From the NCBI GenBank assembly GCA_022360315.1, contig JAKSDA010000555.1, forward strand, positions 1-64,000: a DNA stretch of 64,000 nt. The letters run 5' to 3'. This DNA is from Pseudomonadota bacterium. GTDB lineage: Bacteria; Myxococcota_A; Polyangia; Haliangiales; Haliangiaceae. A program made the translations under genes and the position numbers. How positions within the stretch are numbered: position 1 is the stretch's first letter; every line of letters begins with the position of its first letter. Under the pieces are notes generated by a model. It worked only from the letters and a program-made list of their open reading frames with translations, ran no database searches and was not told the origin of the DNA. This document shows positions 17,459 through 25,583 of this stretch, piece after piece.

Positions 17459-17947
17459 CTAGCGCAGTTTGATTGCCACGATGCCGTTGTTGCAGCTGAT
17501 CTCGCGCTGATCCGTGGACACCGAGCGCGGGAGCAGCACTTCTTTGCGGTACTTTCTGTCCGGCATGGCCGCAGAGATCGACAGAATGTCGCCGTCGACG
17601 TCGAGCTTGATGTCCCCGGGGCCAACTCCGGGCATCTCGGCGATCACCGACATGTGATCGTCTTCCTCGAAGACATCGACCAGCGGTTCGCGCACTTCGC
17701 TGACCGTTGTCTCGTTCGTGGTCTGGTCTCGGCGAACATTGCCAAACGGCTCGACAGTCATTCCGCCCGACTCGCCGAGCCCCATCTTGACCGAGAATCC
17801 ATAGACTCCCCGGATACCTCGCTTTTCGTCGGAAAACTCGCCGTTATTGGACAGCTCGCTGGCCTTGTCGCTCAGGTCGCTGAGCCGATCGACCAATTCG
17901 CTTAACCCTTTGAAGACATTGCCAAACGATCCGCTTTCTTTGGACAT
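17459..17947 (-). CDS. gvpH: Gas vesicle protein GvpH / Hsp20-type small chaperone
   Basis: 162 residues with a strong GAGGTGAGGT site. The N-terminal part is helical (GLSELVDRLSDLSDKASELS). The C-terminal about 75 residues form an alpha-crystallin (Hsp20) domain: EPLVDVFEEDDHMSVIAEMP, GVGPGDIKLDVDGDILSISA, ending in NNGIVAIKLR. This is the architecture of GvpH, which interacts with the wall and accessory proteins. It lies directly upstream of the CDC48-type gene. Confidence 0.88.
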   Translation of the reverse strand: MSKESGSFGNVFKGLSELVDRLSDLSDKASELSNNGEFSDEKRGIRGVYGFSVKMGLGESGGMTVEPFGNVRRDQTTNETTVSEVREPLVDVFEEDDHMSVIAEMPGVGPGDIKLDVDGDILSISAAMPDRKYRKEVLLPRSVSTDQREISCNNGIVAIKLR

Positions 17948-18087
17948 ACCTCACCTCATTTGTAGGCTGATCAACGCTTTGTGGAGTTCTCACCTTGAAC
18001 CGGACAAGGTCGAAAAAACCTGAGGGCTGGCGGGAAAAAAATACCCGCGCACAGGCATCGGCCGAGCCACCGCGATCGGCTGATCGG

Positions 18088-18699
18088 TCAAGATGCGGTC
18101 ATCTGGAGTACAGCGGTTGGCTCGATGAGGTACTCGACCTCGATGTCGGCAGGCAAGTGCGGGCGAACATCGTGCATGAGTCCGATAAAGAGCAAGCCGA
18201 TTTGCCCGTGGTTGAGAGTTTGGTCGATGCGCGCGGCGATAAACCGATCGCGCGGCTCGAGCGACTTTGCGATCGCCGCGCGAGAAGACGGGGCTGCTCG
18301 TCGCGGTGCGTGAGGGCGAGCGCTGATCTGTTTCTTGATGCGCTGCAACTCTTGTACGATGAGCGACGGATCCTCGGTTCCGACGATCGAGGCGCCCCGA
18401 TCGACCATGTTTGCCACGATCTGGTGATTCTGACTGCCGCTGGCGGCGAGCTCGCGGACCATTTCGAGCTCACGGCCACACACCGGCAGCCCGTCTTGAT
18501 AGATCAGCACCGAAGCGGCGTCGAAATCGCGTTCTTGCACGAGCTGTCCGACGCGGCTCCAGAAGTCGCGAATTGCCCGCTTGTGGGCGTCCAGCTTATA
18601 TTTGCCCAGGCGACGCCGAAATGCTCGATCGACCTCGGCTCTGAGCGAGCCGGTATCCTCTTCTCCGTGAACGATGGGAACGATGATAAGTTGACGCAC
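18088..18699 (-). CDS. Conserved-looking protein of unknown function in the gvp locus
   Basis: About 203 residues from a GTG at 18699 preceded by GGAG; a frame-extending ATG at 18720 is less likely. Notable segments are RQLIIVPIVHGEEDTGSL at the start, FWSRVGQLVQERDFDAASV, the polar motif IYQDGLPVCGRE, GSQNHQIVANMVDRGASI, then GTEDPSLIVQEL, and near the end HGQIGLLFIGLMHDV. The conserved-looking acidic and QDGLP motifs suggest an enzyme or ligand-binding fold, but I cannot name it. No membrane segment or signal. Same strand as gvpH with a 140-base gap, so probably co-transcribed. Confidence 0.8.
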   Translation of the reverse strand: MRQLIIVPIVHGEEDTGSLRAEVDRAFRRRLGKYKLDAHKRAIRDFWSRVGQLVQERDFDAASVLIYQDGLPVCGRELEMVRELAASGSQNHQIVANMVDRGASIVGTEDPSLIVQELQRIKKQISARPHAPRRAAPSSRAAIAKSLEPRDRFIAARIDQTLNHGQIGLLFIGLMHDVRPHLPADIEVEYLIEPTAVLQMTAS

Positions 18700-18845
18700 T
18701 GCGATCTCCAGGATGCACAATCAATGCGTTTCTGTTTAATCGTGACATTATCGGGTCGGTCATTCACGGTCACAATTGCCGCCGGCCATTCGATCGACGC
18801 CGGTTGTTTCAATGCGGGAGTGCCGAGACCCTGCGCAGGGGGGTT

Positions 18846-19472
18846 TTAACAGACGCAGGTGCTCACAAAATGAGCCTCGCACGAGACGCAGTCGAGAGTG
18901 AAGAGGTCACACCCGCTGCCCAGATGGGGAGCGAACACAGACTGGCGATTGCCGCAATACGGGCACGATACCAGCGCCCAGCCGCGCGGCATGCCACAGC
19001 CGCGACAGGCCGCTTCACTGCCCAGGTCTTTCTCGCAGGCGTGACATTTATCTTGTTTGTCGAACAGGTCCGGGTCGGGCGGCACGCCCACCTGGGTCGC
19101 AGAGCATCGGGGACACACGTAGGAAATGGTCCCGGTTTCCTCCACGATGCGCGCCCCCTCGTGCAGCCGCACCCGCAGATCGCGATAGACCGGAGTATCC
19201 GCGCCGCATCCATGGCAGGGTCGCCAAATTGATCTGTCTGCACGCTTTGGTGGAGTTGGCGACTGCATCGTGTTGATCAGCTCGTGGTAGTCGGCGACGA
19301 TCTCACCCCATGGGTTCTCTTCGGTCTCCGCGTCCTCGGCCGATAACCTGGGGATCTCCGCCAGGAGTACCTTTCCGCGCAACACATAATCCATGATCAG
19401 ATCATCATAAACCAAGTTCATCTGGTTGGACAGCCGGGCGACTTTGGTCCCGTTTTGTCCCAAGTCGGTCAT
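18846..19472 (-). CDS. Cysteine-rich multi-zinc-ribbon protein upstream of the gvp unit
   Basis: Up to 208 residues. The N-terminal third is helical (LVYDDLIMDYVLRGKVLLAE). The rest carries a series of Cys pairs: CHGCGADTP, CPRCSAT, CHACEKDL, CRGCGMPRG, CPYCGNRQ, CVSCEAHF and CVC, consistent with three or four zinc sites, as in DNA/RNA-binding or scaffold proteins. A tandem 19-base repeat ends two bases before the annotated ATG, so the real start may be a later Met (residues 17 or 27). Function unknown; as first gene of the minus-strand unit it could be its regulator. Confidence 0.72.
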   Translation of the reverse strand: MTDLGQNGTKVARLSNQMNLVYDDLIMDYVLRGKVLLAEIPRLSAEDAETEENPWGEIVADYHELINTMQSPTPPKRADRSIWRPCHGCGADTPVYRDLRVRLHEGARIVEETGTISYVCPRCSATQVGVPPDPDLFDKQDKCHACEKDLGSEAACRGCGMPRGWALVSCPYCGNRQSVFAPHLGSGCDLFTLDCVSCEAHFVSTCVC

Positions 19473-19473
19473 T

Positions 19474-19511
19474 TTCGCCGAAAGTAGTCAAATTCGCCGA
19501 AAGTAGTCAAA
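19474..19511 (-). promoter_or_regulatory. Two head-to-tail 19-bp repeats upstream of the Cys-rich gene
   Basis: TTCGCCGAAAGTAGTCAAA occurs at 19474-19492 and again, without a gap, at 19493-19511. The pair abuts the start region of the zinc-ribbon gene, in the about 150 bases separating it from the 3' end of the tolC-like gene. A repeated site of this size suggests tandem binding of a regulator to the minus-strand gvp promoter, or an iterated leader element. Confidence 0.55.
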
Positions 19512-19618
19512 AAACTCACCCTAGTACTGAATCAAGCAAAAAATCACCGAGCACCCTTTGTAACCGGCGAAAAACAGTAACTTTTTGCTGCTTTAGGGGT
19601 CCAGAGCCGAGCGCGGGG

Positions 19619-21184
19619 TTACTCGGCGTCGAGTTTGATGCCGTATTTGGTCAAAATATCGCCAGTGATGGCATCGATGGCGGCGACTGCGCGGAGATAG
19701 TCGACAGTCGCGCGGGCCTTGCGCACCTGGGCCTGCTTGAGCTCGTCCTGGCGCTGCAGGACGTCGAAGTTGGTGGCCCGGCCGAGTTCAAAGCGGGCCT
19801 TTTCGGCCTCGATGTTCTTGTCGGCCAGTTCGATAGCCCGCTGACTCAGTGCCACGCGCTGTTCCGCGACCCGGGCTTGCTTGACCGCCAGGACCAGCGA
19901 CGAGGCGATCTGCGCCTTGACGTCGGCGAGGTCTACTTTTTGCCTGAACAGATCGCTGCGGGCGCGCCGGTGAGCTCCGTTGGCCGCGCGGTTGCCAAAG
20001 GCGTGGCGCAGGGTGAGAGTGGCCGAAATGGTGGGATTGTCCAGGGTCGCAGTCTGGCTCAAGGTCTCGCTCGCACTTTCATCCGAGCCGCCTGATCCGG
20101 CCGAAACAGCCAGATCGAGCTGGGGCAAAAGGCCGTTTTCCGTGACCTCAACTTCGATCTGAGCGCCTTTTTGCAGCGTTTCGAGCTGGGCGATCTGCGG
20201 GCTGCGAGCGTAGGCCCGGGTGAGCAGGGCATCGATGCGGAACGACTTGGGGGTGAGAGCGAGTGGAGTACTGGTCGAGAGCTCGATCTCTCCAGGCCCG
20301 ATTTCCAGCCCGGAGCGCCGGCGCAGGTCGAGCGAACGCTGGGCGATGGCCAGTTCGGCGAGGAGCACTTCTTCCTGGCGCAGAGCGATGGTCTGTTCGA
20401 CAGCCAGGGCCTCGGTGGCGGCTACCGAGCCGGCCGAGATGGCTGCGCGGGTGTTGCGCAGCCGTTCCTGTGCCAGGTTCAGACTGTTTTGGCTGATCTC
20501 GAGTTCGCGCAGGGCCAGGGCGAGGTCCCAGTAGCCGTCGACAACCAGACGGACCGTGGTGGTCGCCTGGCTGCGCTGGGCCAGCCAGGTGGCGTCCCGA
20601 TTGATCGCGGCCTTCATTTGCGCCGCGCGGGCGTTGTCCTCACCGCGGCCGCGCAAAAGAGCTTGGTTGTACGTGGCGCTGACATTGGTGCTATAGCTCT
20701 GGCTGTTGTTCTCGCCAAGACCTTCTACCTCGGTGGACAGATCGCGGTATCCGGCGTCGGCATGCAGTGAGAGAGTCCCGCCAATGCCGAAGAACCGGCT
20801 GATATCGGCCGAGATATTGTAGGTGTCGACCTCTGACTTGACCGGCACGCCGAGGCTGCCATCGATTCCCTGCGAGCGCGACTTGACCCAGCTGCCACTG
20901 GCATCGAGCACCCAATCGTGCACGCCAGAGGATTCGACCACAGCTGCCTCGGCAATATCGACGTCGATGGCGGCTTTCTGCAGCGCGGGATCTTGCCGCA
21001 CGGCAACTTGCAGTACCTCGCCGAGGCTCACGGTCTTGGCCCCGGCGTTGCCATCGGCGTCGGCAGGTTGATCCGATCGAGGCTGGTCACTGCCCGATTG
21101 TTGCGCCATTGCTGCGCCCCAGTTGACCGCGATGGCCGAGGCGATCCCCATTGACATAAGGAAGAACTTCGATATGTGCTTCAT
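19619..21184 (-). CDS. TolC-family outer membrane efflux protein
   Basis: About 521 residues from ATG 21184; the frame is open 43 codons further but the signal peptide (KHISKFFLMSMGIASAIAVN ... AAMA) sets this start. The mature protein has the duplicated TolC pattern of long helices and beta strands: SLGEVLQVAVRQDPALQKAA at the start, DGYWDLALALRELEISQNSL, and the second half with FGRATNFDVLQRQDELKQAQ-like motifs (ELGRATNFDVLQRQDEL). TolC proteins form the outer membrane duct of tripartite exporters. No adaptor or inner-membrane pump is adjacent; it is divergent from the BMC operon. Confidence 0.92.
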   Translation of the reverse strand: MKHISKFFLMSMGIASAIAVNWGAAMAQQSGSDQPRSDQPADADGNAGAKTVSLGEVLQVAVRQDPALQKAAIDVDIAEAAVVESSGVHDWVLDASGSWVKSRSQGIDGSLGVPVKSEVDTYNISADISRFFGIGGTLSLHADAGYRDLSTEVEGLGENNSQSYSTNVSATYNQALLRGRGEDNARAAQMKAAINRDATWLAQRSQATTTVRLVVDGYWDLALALRELEISQNSLNLAQERLRNTRAAISAGSVAATEALAVEQTIALRQEEVLLAELAIAQRSLDLRRRSGLEIGPGEIELSTSTPLALTPKSFRIDALLTRAYARSPQIAQLETLQKGAQIEVEVTENGLLPQLDLAVSAGSGGSDESASETLSQTATLDNPTISATLTLRHAFGNRAANGAHRRARSDLFRQKVDLADVKAQIASSLVLAVKQARVAEQRVALSQRAIELADKNIEAEKARFELGRATNFDVLQRQDELKQAQVRKARATVDYLRAVAAIDAITGDILTKYGIKLDAE

Positions 21185-21361
21185 GATCCGCTCACAGTGG
21201 TTCCTGGACACTGGGTCGAACTGCCCGGTCGGCCGGGGTATTCCAGGCTCGAGGAGAGTGCGGCCACGAACCGGTCGTGTCAATGCGATGGGGTCGCCGA
21301 AACACCCCGGCACCGAGCCTTTACCGCTGTCGATTCAGCGTGATAGGGTGCCGTTCCGGTC

Positions 21362-22000
21362 ATGGCCATCACCTTGCGCACCTACACCTTTCTCGACGCG
21401 CTGCAGCCCCAACTGGCCACGTTCATCGGCAAGACAGCGCGGGGATTTCTGCCCGTGCCCGGGCAGGCGTCACTGTGGGTCGAGATCGCTCCGGGCATTG
21501 CCATCAACCAGGTCACCGATGCTGCACTCAAGGCCACCACCGTGCAACCGGCAGTCCAGGTGGTCGAACGGGCCTACGGTCTGCTCGAAGTGCACGACCA
21601 CGACAAGGGCGAAGTGCTGTCGGCCGGGGCGACCATTCTCGACCGGCTCGAACTCAGCGAAGAGGGCCGGCTCAAGCCCCAGGTCATGACCAATCAGATC
21701 ATCCGCGCGGTCGAGGCATATCAGACTCAAATCATCAACCGCAACTCGCAGGGCATGATGGTCCTGCCCGGTGACTCGCTGTTTATTTTCGAAACCCAGC
21801 CGGCCGGCTACGTGGTCCTGGCCGCCAACGAGGCCGAAAAAGCCGCGCATATTCACCTGGTCAATGTGCGTCCATACGGTGCGTTTGGACGCCTTTATCT
21901 GGCCGGGCCCGAGGCCGAGATCGATGCTGCAGCCGGCGCGGCCATCGCGGCCATCCACGGCGTGTCCGGCGTCGAACCGGAGAAATTCGTCGATCGCTAG
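21362..22000 (+). CDS. Bacterial microcompartment shell protein, BMC-T (tandem domain)
   Basis: 212 residues containing two BMC folds, the trimer-forming shell class. Recognisable segments are [40 protein letters not shown], and in the second half [20 protein letters not shown]. From memory it is very close to the H. ochraceum T2/T3 double-stacking type, which forms gated pores. First gene of the five-gene + strand shell operon; a weak G-rich site precedes the ATG. The 177 bases to the divergent tolC-like start should hold the promoter. Confidence 0.93.
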   Translation: MAITLRTYTFLDALQPQLATFIGKTARGFLPVPGQASLWVEIAPGIAINQVTDAALKATTVQPAVQVVERAYGLLEVHDHDKGEVLSAGATILDRLELSEEGRLKPQVMTNQIIRAVEAYQTQIINRNSQGMMVLPGDSLFIFETQPAGYVVLAANEAEKAAHIHLVNVRPYGAFGRLYLAGPEAEIDAAAGAAIAAIHGVSGVEPEKFVDR

Positions 22001-22125
22001 GCCGGTGGCAACCATGGATCAGCAGCACAGATCGGCGGCCAGCAAGTCGATAACCAGTTATATATCCATTTGGTACCCAACCATTTCACCCAAACAGCGC
22101 CCAATCGAGAAGCGGAGAGACGCAA

Positions 22126-22434
22126 ATGGCTGACGCCCTGGGAATGATTGAAGTCAGAGGATTCGTCGGCATGGTCGAGGCATCCGACGCCATGGTCAAG
22201 GCGGCCAAGGTCGAGCTGGTCGGCTACGAAAAGACCGGAGGCGGGTATGTGACAGCTGTGGTGCGCGGCGATGTCGCTGCGGTCAAGGCAGCGACCGAGG
22301 CCGGGCAGCGGGCTGCCGAGCGGGTCGGCGAGGTCATCTCGGTCCATGTGATTCCGCGCCCCCATGTCAACATCGACGCGGTGTTGCCGCTCGGCCGGCA
22401 ACCGTCGCGGCGCGAGAGCACGGGCAACGAGTAG
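22126..22434 (+). CDS. Bacterial microcompartment shell hexamer protein, BMC-H
   Basis: 102 residues, one Pfam-type BMC domain: [40 protein letters not shown] and [20 protein letters not shown] are classic. The tight-turn segment KTGGGY lines the hexamer pore. A GGAGAGACGCAA site precedes the ATG. This is the bulk facet tile of the shell. The C-terminal 15 residues are a short basic tail ([14 protein letters not shown]). Confidence 0.97.
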   Translation: MADALGMIEVRGFVGMVEASDAMVKAAKVELVGYEKTGGGYVTAVVRGDVAAVKAATEAGQRAAERVGEVISVHVIPRPHVNIDAVLPLGRQPSRRESTGNE

Positions 22435-22451
22435 CCGGCAGGGGAGTTGGC

Positions 22452-22742
22452 ATGCTGCTCGGCAAAGTGGTCGGCACCCTGGTCGCCTCGCGCAAAGAGC
22501 CCACGCTGGAGGGGCTCAAGCTGCTCGTGGTGCGCGCGTGCGAGGTCGACGGCACGCCGTCGGGTGCCACGGTGATCGCGGCCGATGCGGTGGGTGCGGG
22601 CATTGGCGAGGTGGTGCTCTACGCCTCGGGCAGTTCGGCCCGGCAGACCGAGCTCACCAACAACCGGCCGGTCGACGCCACGATCATGGCCATTGTGGAC
22701 CAGGTCGAAGTTTTGGGCGAAACACGCTACGTAAAGGATTGA
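22452..22742 (+). CDS. Bacterial microcompartment vertex protein, BMC-P (pentamer)
   Basis: 96 residues of the EutN/CcmL/BMC-P family that caps shell vertices: [20 protein letters not shown] at the start, then [20 protein letters not shown] and the conserved [20 protein letters not shown] lies before the ATG. Only one pentamer gene is here; H. ochraceum has two more elsewhere in its genome, so others may lie outside this window. Four bases separate its stop from the next start. Confidence 0.96.
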   Translation: MLLGKVVGTLVASRKEPTLEGLKLLVVRACEVDGTPSGATVIAADAVGAGIGEVVLYASGSSARQTELTNNRPVDATIMAIVDQVEVLGETRYVKD

Positions 22743-22746
22743 GCGA

Positions 22747-24213
22747 GTGGCCCGGCTGGACGAAGCGCGCATTGCCGAGATCGTGGAGCGGGTCCTGGAG
22801 CGGCTCACTGAAAGCGGTCTGGCTACTGCGCCACCGGTCGGGCCCGGGGTCCATTCGGCCGCATTGCACACAGTAGCGGCTGGAGTTTCGGCCATTCCCC
22901 GGGCCACCCTGGGTGTTTACGACGATCCGGACAGTGCGGTGCAAGCTGCGCGGCGCGGTTTTGAGGCCAACGAAAAACTGCCTCTGGCCATTCGGCGCGC
23001 CATGATCGGGGCCATGCGCCGGGTCACCCACGCCAATCTGGACAAGCTGTGCGAATACGCAGTGGCCGAGACCGGGTTGGGTCGGGTCGAGGACAAGCGG
23101 GGCAAAAACACGCTGGTTGCCGACAAGACACCGGGGCCAGAAATCCTCCAGCCCCGGGCGTATACTGGCGACGACGGCCTGATGCTGGTCGAACGCGCCC
23201 CCTATGGCGTGATCCTGTCCATCACTCCGTGTACCAATCCGACCGAGACCATTCTGTGCAATGCGATCGGCATGGTCGCCGGTGGCAACGCGGTGGTGTT
23301 TAATGTGCATCCAGCGGCGGCCGGGGTATGCAACTGGTTCGTACATCTTCTCAACCAGGCCATACTCTCGGCCGGCGGGCCGCGGGATGTGCTGACCAGT
23401 GTCGCCGGGCCGACCATCGAGAGTGCCCAGGCGCTCATGAAGCATCCGAATATCCGTCTGGTGGTTGTGACCGGCGGCGGTGCCGTGGTGCGCCAGGCCA
23501 TGAGTTCGGGCAAAAAAACCATCGCCGCCGGGCCGGGCAATCCACCCGCGGTGGTCGACGAGACGGCTGATCTCGAGCGGGCTGCAGCGGCCATTGTGAA
23601 GGGTGCGTCGATCGACAACAACATCATTTGCACGGCCGAAAAAGAGATCGTGGCCGTGGCCTCGATCGCCGACGAGCTGACCCGGCGGCTGAGCCAAAAG
23701 GGCTGTCTCTTGCTCGATGACAGCCAGGTGCGCGCACTCGAGCGGGTGATTCTCGACGGCGATCACACCGACAAGCAGTGGGTCGGCAAGGACGCTTCGG
23801 TGATCGCGGAACAGATCGGCCTGCGCGGGTACGGCCCGGATCTGCGCCTGCTGTTGTGTCAGGTGGACGAGGGTCATCCATTTGTCCAGCACGAGCTGCT
23901 CATGCCGGTCATCGGCATGGTCCGGGTGCGCGATGTGGCCGAGGCCATTGCCACGGCCGTGCGGGTCGAGCACGGTTTTTGCCACACTGCAGTGATGCAC
24001 TCGACCAATATCGAGTCGATGTCGGCCATGGCTCGGGTGTGCAATACCTCGATCTTTGTCAAGAACGACTGCAATCTGGCCGGGCTCGGTTTGGCCGGCG
24101 AGGGGTATACGTCATTTACCATTGCCAGCCCGACTGGCGAGGGATTGACCACGGCCATGCACTTCACGCGCGAGCGCCGCTGCACGCTCAAAGACGCGTT
24201 CCGCTTTGTGTGA
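22747..24213 (+). CDS. CoA-acylating aldehyde dehydrogenase with encapsulation peptide
   Basis: 488 residues of the PduP/EutE type: converts an aldehyde, CoA and NAD to acyl-CoA and NADH inside the shell. Starts at GTG. The first 20 residues, MARLDEARIAEIVERVLERL, form an amphipathic helix of the kind that targets cargo to shells, followed by a Pro/Gly linker. The NAD-binding part includes GVILSITPCTNPTETILCNA; the catalytic Cys295 lies in NNIICTAEKE; the end has AGLGLAGEGYTSFTIASPTG. The substrate aldehyde is unknown because no aldehyde-producing enzyme is encoded beside it. Confidence 0.95.
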   Translation: MARLDEARIAEIVERVLERLTESGLATAPPVGPGVHSAALHTVAAGVSAIPRATLGVYDDPDSAVQAARRGFEANEKLPLAIRRAMIGAMRRVTHANLDKLCEYAVAETGLGRVEDKRGKNTLVADKTPGPEILQPRAYTGDDGLMLVERAPYGVILSITPCTNPTETILCNAIGMVAGGNAVVFNVHPAAAGVCNWFVHLLNQAILSAGGPRDVLTSVAGPTIESAQALMKHPNIRLVVVTGGGAVVRQAMSSGKKTIAAGPGNPPAVVDETADLERAAAAIVKGASIDNNIICTAEKEIVAVASIADELTRRLSQKGCLLLDDSQVRALERVILDGDHTDKQWVGKDASVIAEQIGLRGYGPDLRLLLCQVDEGHPFVQHELLMPVIGMVRVRDVAEAIATAVRVEHGFCHTAVMHSTNIESMSAMARVCNTSIFVKNDCNLAGLGLAGEGYTSFTIASPTGEGLTTAMHFTRERRCTLKDAFRFV

Positions 24214-24217
24214 GGCC

Positions 24218-24877
24218 ATGGGGGGCAAGACAACGTCGACGAGCGGACAAAAAGACCGTCTGGCCCCGGCCGGTGGACCCGCCGATGACGCCGGCGATTC
24301 GGCCAGCGATTCGGCCGAGTATCCGCCTGCTCTGGGCATTGTCGAGCTATCGTCGATCGCCCGGGGTGTGGTGGTGAGCGATGCTGCGGTCAAGCAGGCG
24401 CCATCGCTCTTGCTCATGTCTCGCCCGGTGTCGAGCGGCAAGCACCTGGTCGTGATGCGCGGCGAGGTTGCCGAGGTCGAAGAGTCCATGCGGGTGGCCC
24501 GCCACAGCGCGGCCGAACGGCTCATCGACTCGCTCGAGCTGCCCTTTGCCGACGAGCAGCTGTGGCCTCTGCTCGACCGTCCGGTCGAGGTCACTGGCTG
24601 GGACAGCGACGAGTTGGCGGTTGCCATTGTCGAAACTGCCACGGTGTGCGCGGCAGTGGGTGCAGCCGATGCCGCGGCCAAAACTGCTGCCGTGGTACTG
24701 CGGGATATGCGCCTGGCCGTGGGCATTGCCGGCAAGGCGTTTTTCACCATGACCGGTGAGCTGCACGATGTCGAGGCCGCGGCATCCTCGGCAGCCTCGT
24801 ATGCTGGCGAGCATCTGATCCTGGTCGAGGTCATTGCCGCCCCGGCGGCCGAGATTCGCGGCCGACTGATTTTCTGA
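24218..24877 (+). CDS. Bacterial microcompartment shell protein, BMC-T (second, single-layer type)
   Basis: 219 residues from ATG 24218 (site GTGAGG). After a disordered 30-residue start come two BMC folds: ALGIVELSSIARGVVVSDAA, LLLMSRPVSSGKHLVVMRGE, then AIVETATVCAAVGAADAA and RLAVGIAGKAFFTMTGEL-like strands. As far as I recall it is closest to H. ochraceum Hoch_5812 (T1). It closes the operon BMC-T, BMC-H, BMC-P, AldDH, BMC-T. The next 670 bases have no confident gene. Confidence 0.94.
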   Translation: MGGKTTSTSGQKDRLAPAGGPADDAGDSASDSAEYPPALGIVELSSIARGVVVSDAAVKQAPSLLLMSRPVSSGKHLVVMRGEVAEVEESMRVARHSAAERLIDSLELPFADEQLWPLLDRPVEVTGWDSDELAVAIVETATVCAAVGAADAAAKTAAVVLRDMRLAVGIAGKAFFTMTGELHDVEAAASSAASYAGEHLILVEVIAAPAAEIRGRLIF

Positions 24878-25549
24878 TCGGCTGATCGCGACCGGGCCAC
24901 CAGCGTGTCTGGCTCGCCAATAGAAATAGGATTCAGGCATCAAACACATAAGGTGGAAGGAATATCATTCCTTGAGAGCGGACCGCAGTCGAGCGCCTCG
25001 GTATTCTGGTCCAGCACGCTCCAGCAGTTTGTTGGCGGCGGTGAACTCCAAAGCGGCCTACCCAAACCTTGCGTGCATCGTTCAGAATACCGATGTGAGG
25101 CCTCGTTCTTTATACAGCTCGTCGCGGGTCGCGAGGGCGTCCGCGTCATCGATCAAGAGAACAAAGGGCTGCAGAGCCATGAGAGCAAGCGTCGCTTCCT
25201 GAGTCGAAGCATCCTGTTTACTCAAAATGCTGGCTTGCTCCTTATTTCCCAGTGCCTGAGCAATCGTCCGCATGAGGATGGCCGCACTGATGTCGAGGCT
25301 GACACTTTCGGCGCGGGCGCAGGCATTGCATCATCATTCCCGATCAAAGGCGAGCTGCGGCTGGACGCCCGCTGCGAACGCAGTTTGATCGATATCGATG
25401 ATTCGGTGTCCACAACGACCCTCAAGAACCGAACGTTGTCTTTCTTTCTGTCGTATCGAATCTACAATTGCAATTTACCCTGGTAGAACGCAGAATTCAG
25501 AGATTTTGAACGGCCCTGATGAGTAACCATCTTCGCCCGCCGGTAGAAT
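24878..25549. other. Lower-GC stretch without a confident gene
   Basis: Between the last shell gene and the lipid transporter ATPase. A + strand GTG frame (24905-25486, 193 codons) is open but its product is not protein-like to my eye. A minus-strand frame looks like a gene remnant (listed separately). GC content is visibly lower than in the neighbours, which suggests decay or acquired DNA. Confidence 0.6.
25082..25440 (-). pseudogene. Possible gene remnant with in-frame stops
   Basis: On the minus strand, a protein-like frame (IDIDQTAFAAGVQPQLAFD) runs into two consecutive TGA codons at 25331-25336 and then continues open through ISAAILMRTIAQALGNKE and LMALQPFVLLIDDADALAT to a stop at 25082. 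No family recognised. It lies where an Mce/MlaD-type gene would be expected downstream of the ATPase, but I see no Mce motif. Confidence 0.3.
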
Positions 25550-25583
25550 TCAAAATCCAGGGGTTTCGAGCGGACCCGACGAG
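25481..25583. repeat. Diverged 43-bp duplication at the 3' end of the transporter ATPase gene
   Basis: 25481-25523 and 25541-25583 align without gaps at 31 of 43 positions (for example GGTAGAA and ATGAG/ACGAG ends). The second copy contains the stop codon and last codons of the ATPase gene; the first lies just downstream of it. Confidence 0.5.

Noticed and set aside
15285-17462. 725-codon + strand frame opposite the CDC48-type gene
   Set aside because: A shadow of high-GC codon usage: the opposite strand has complete AAA motifs, this one has none.
22684-24000. 438-codon minus-strand frame opposite the aldehyde dehydrogenase
   Set aside because: Shadow of the real + strand enzyme.
24905-25486. 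193-codon + strand frame after the shell operon
   Set aside because: Product is not domain-like, lacks a good ribosome site and overlaps a more protein-like minus-strand remnant.
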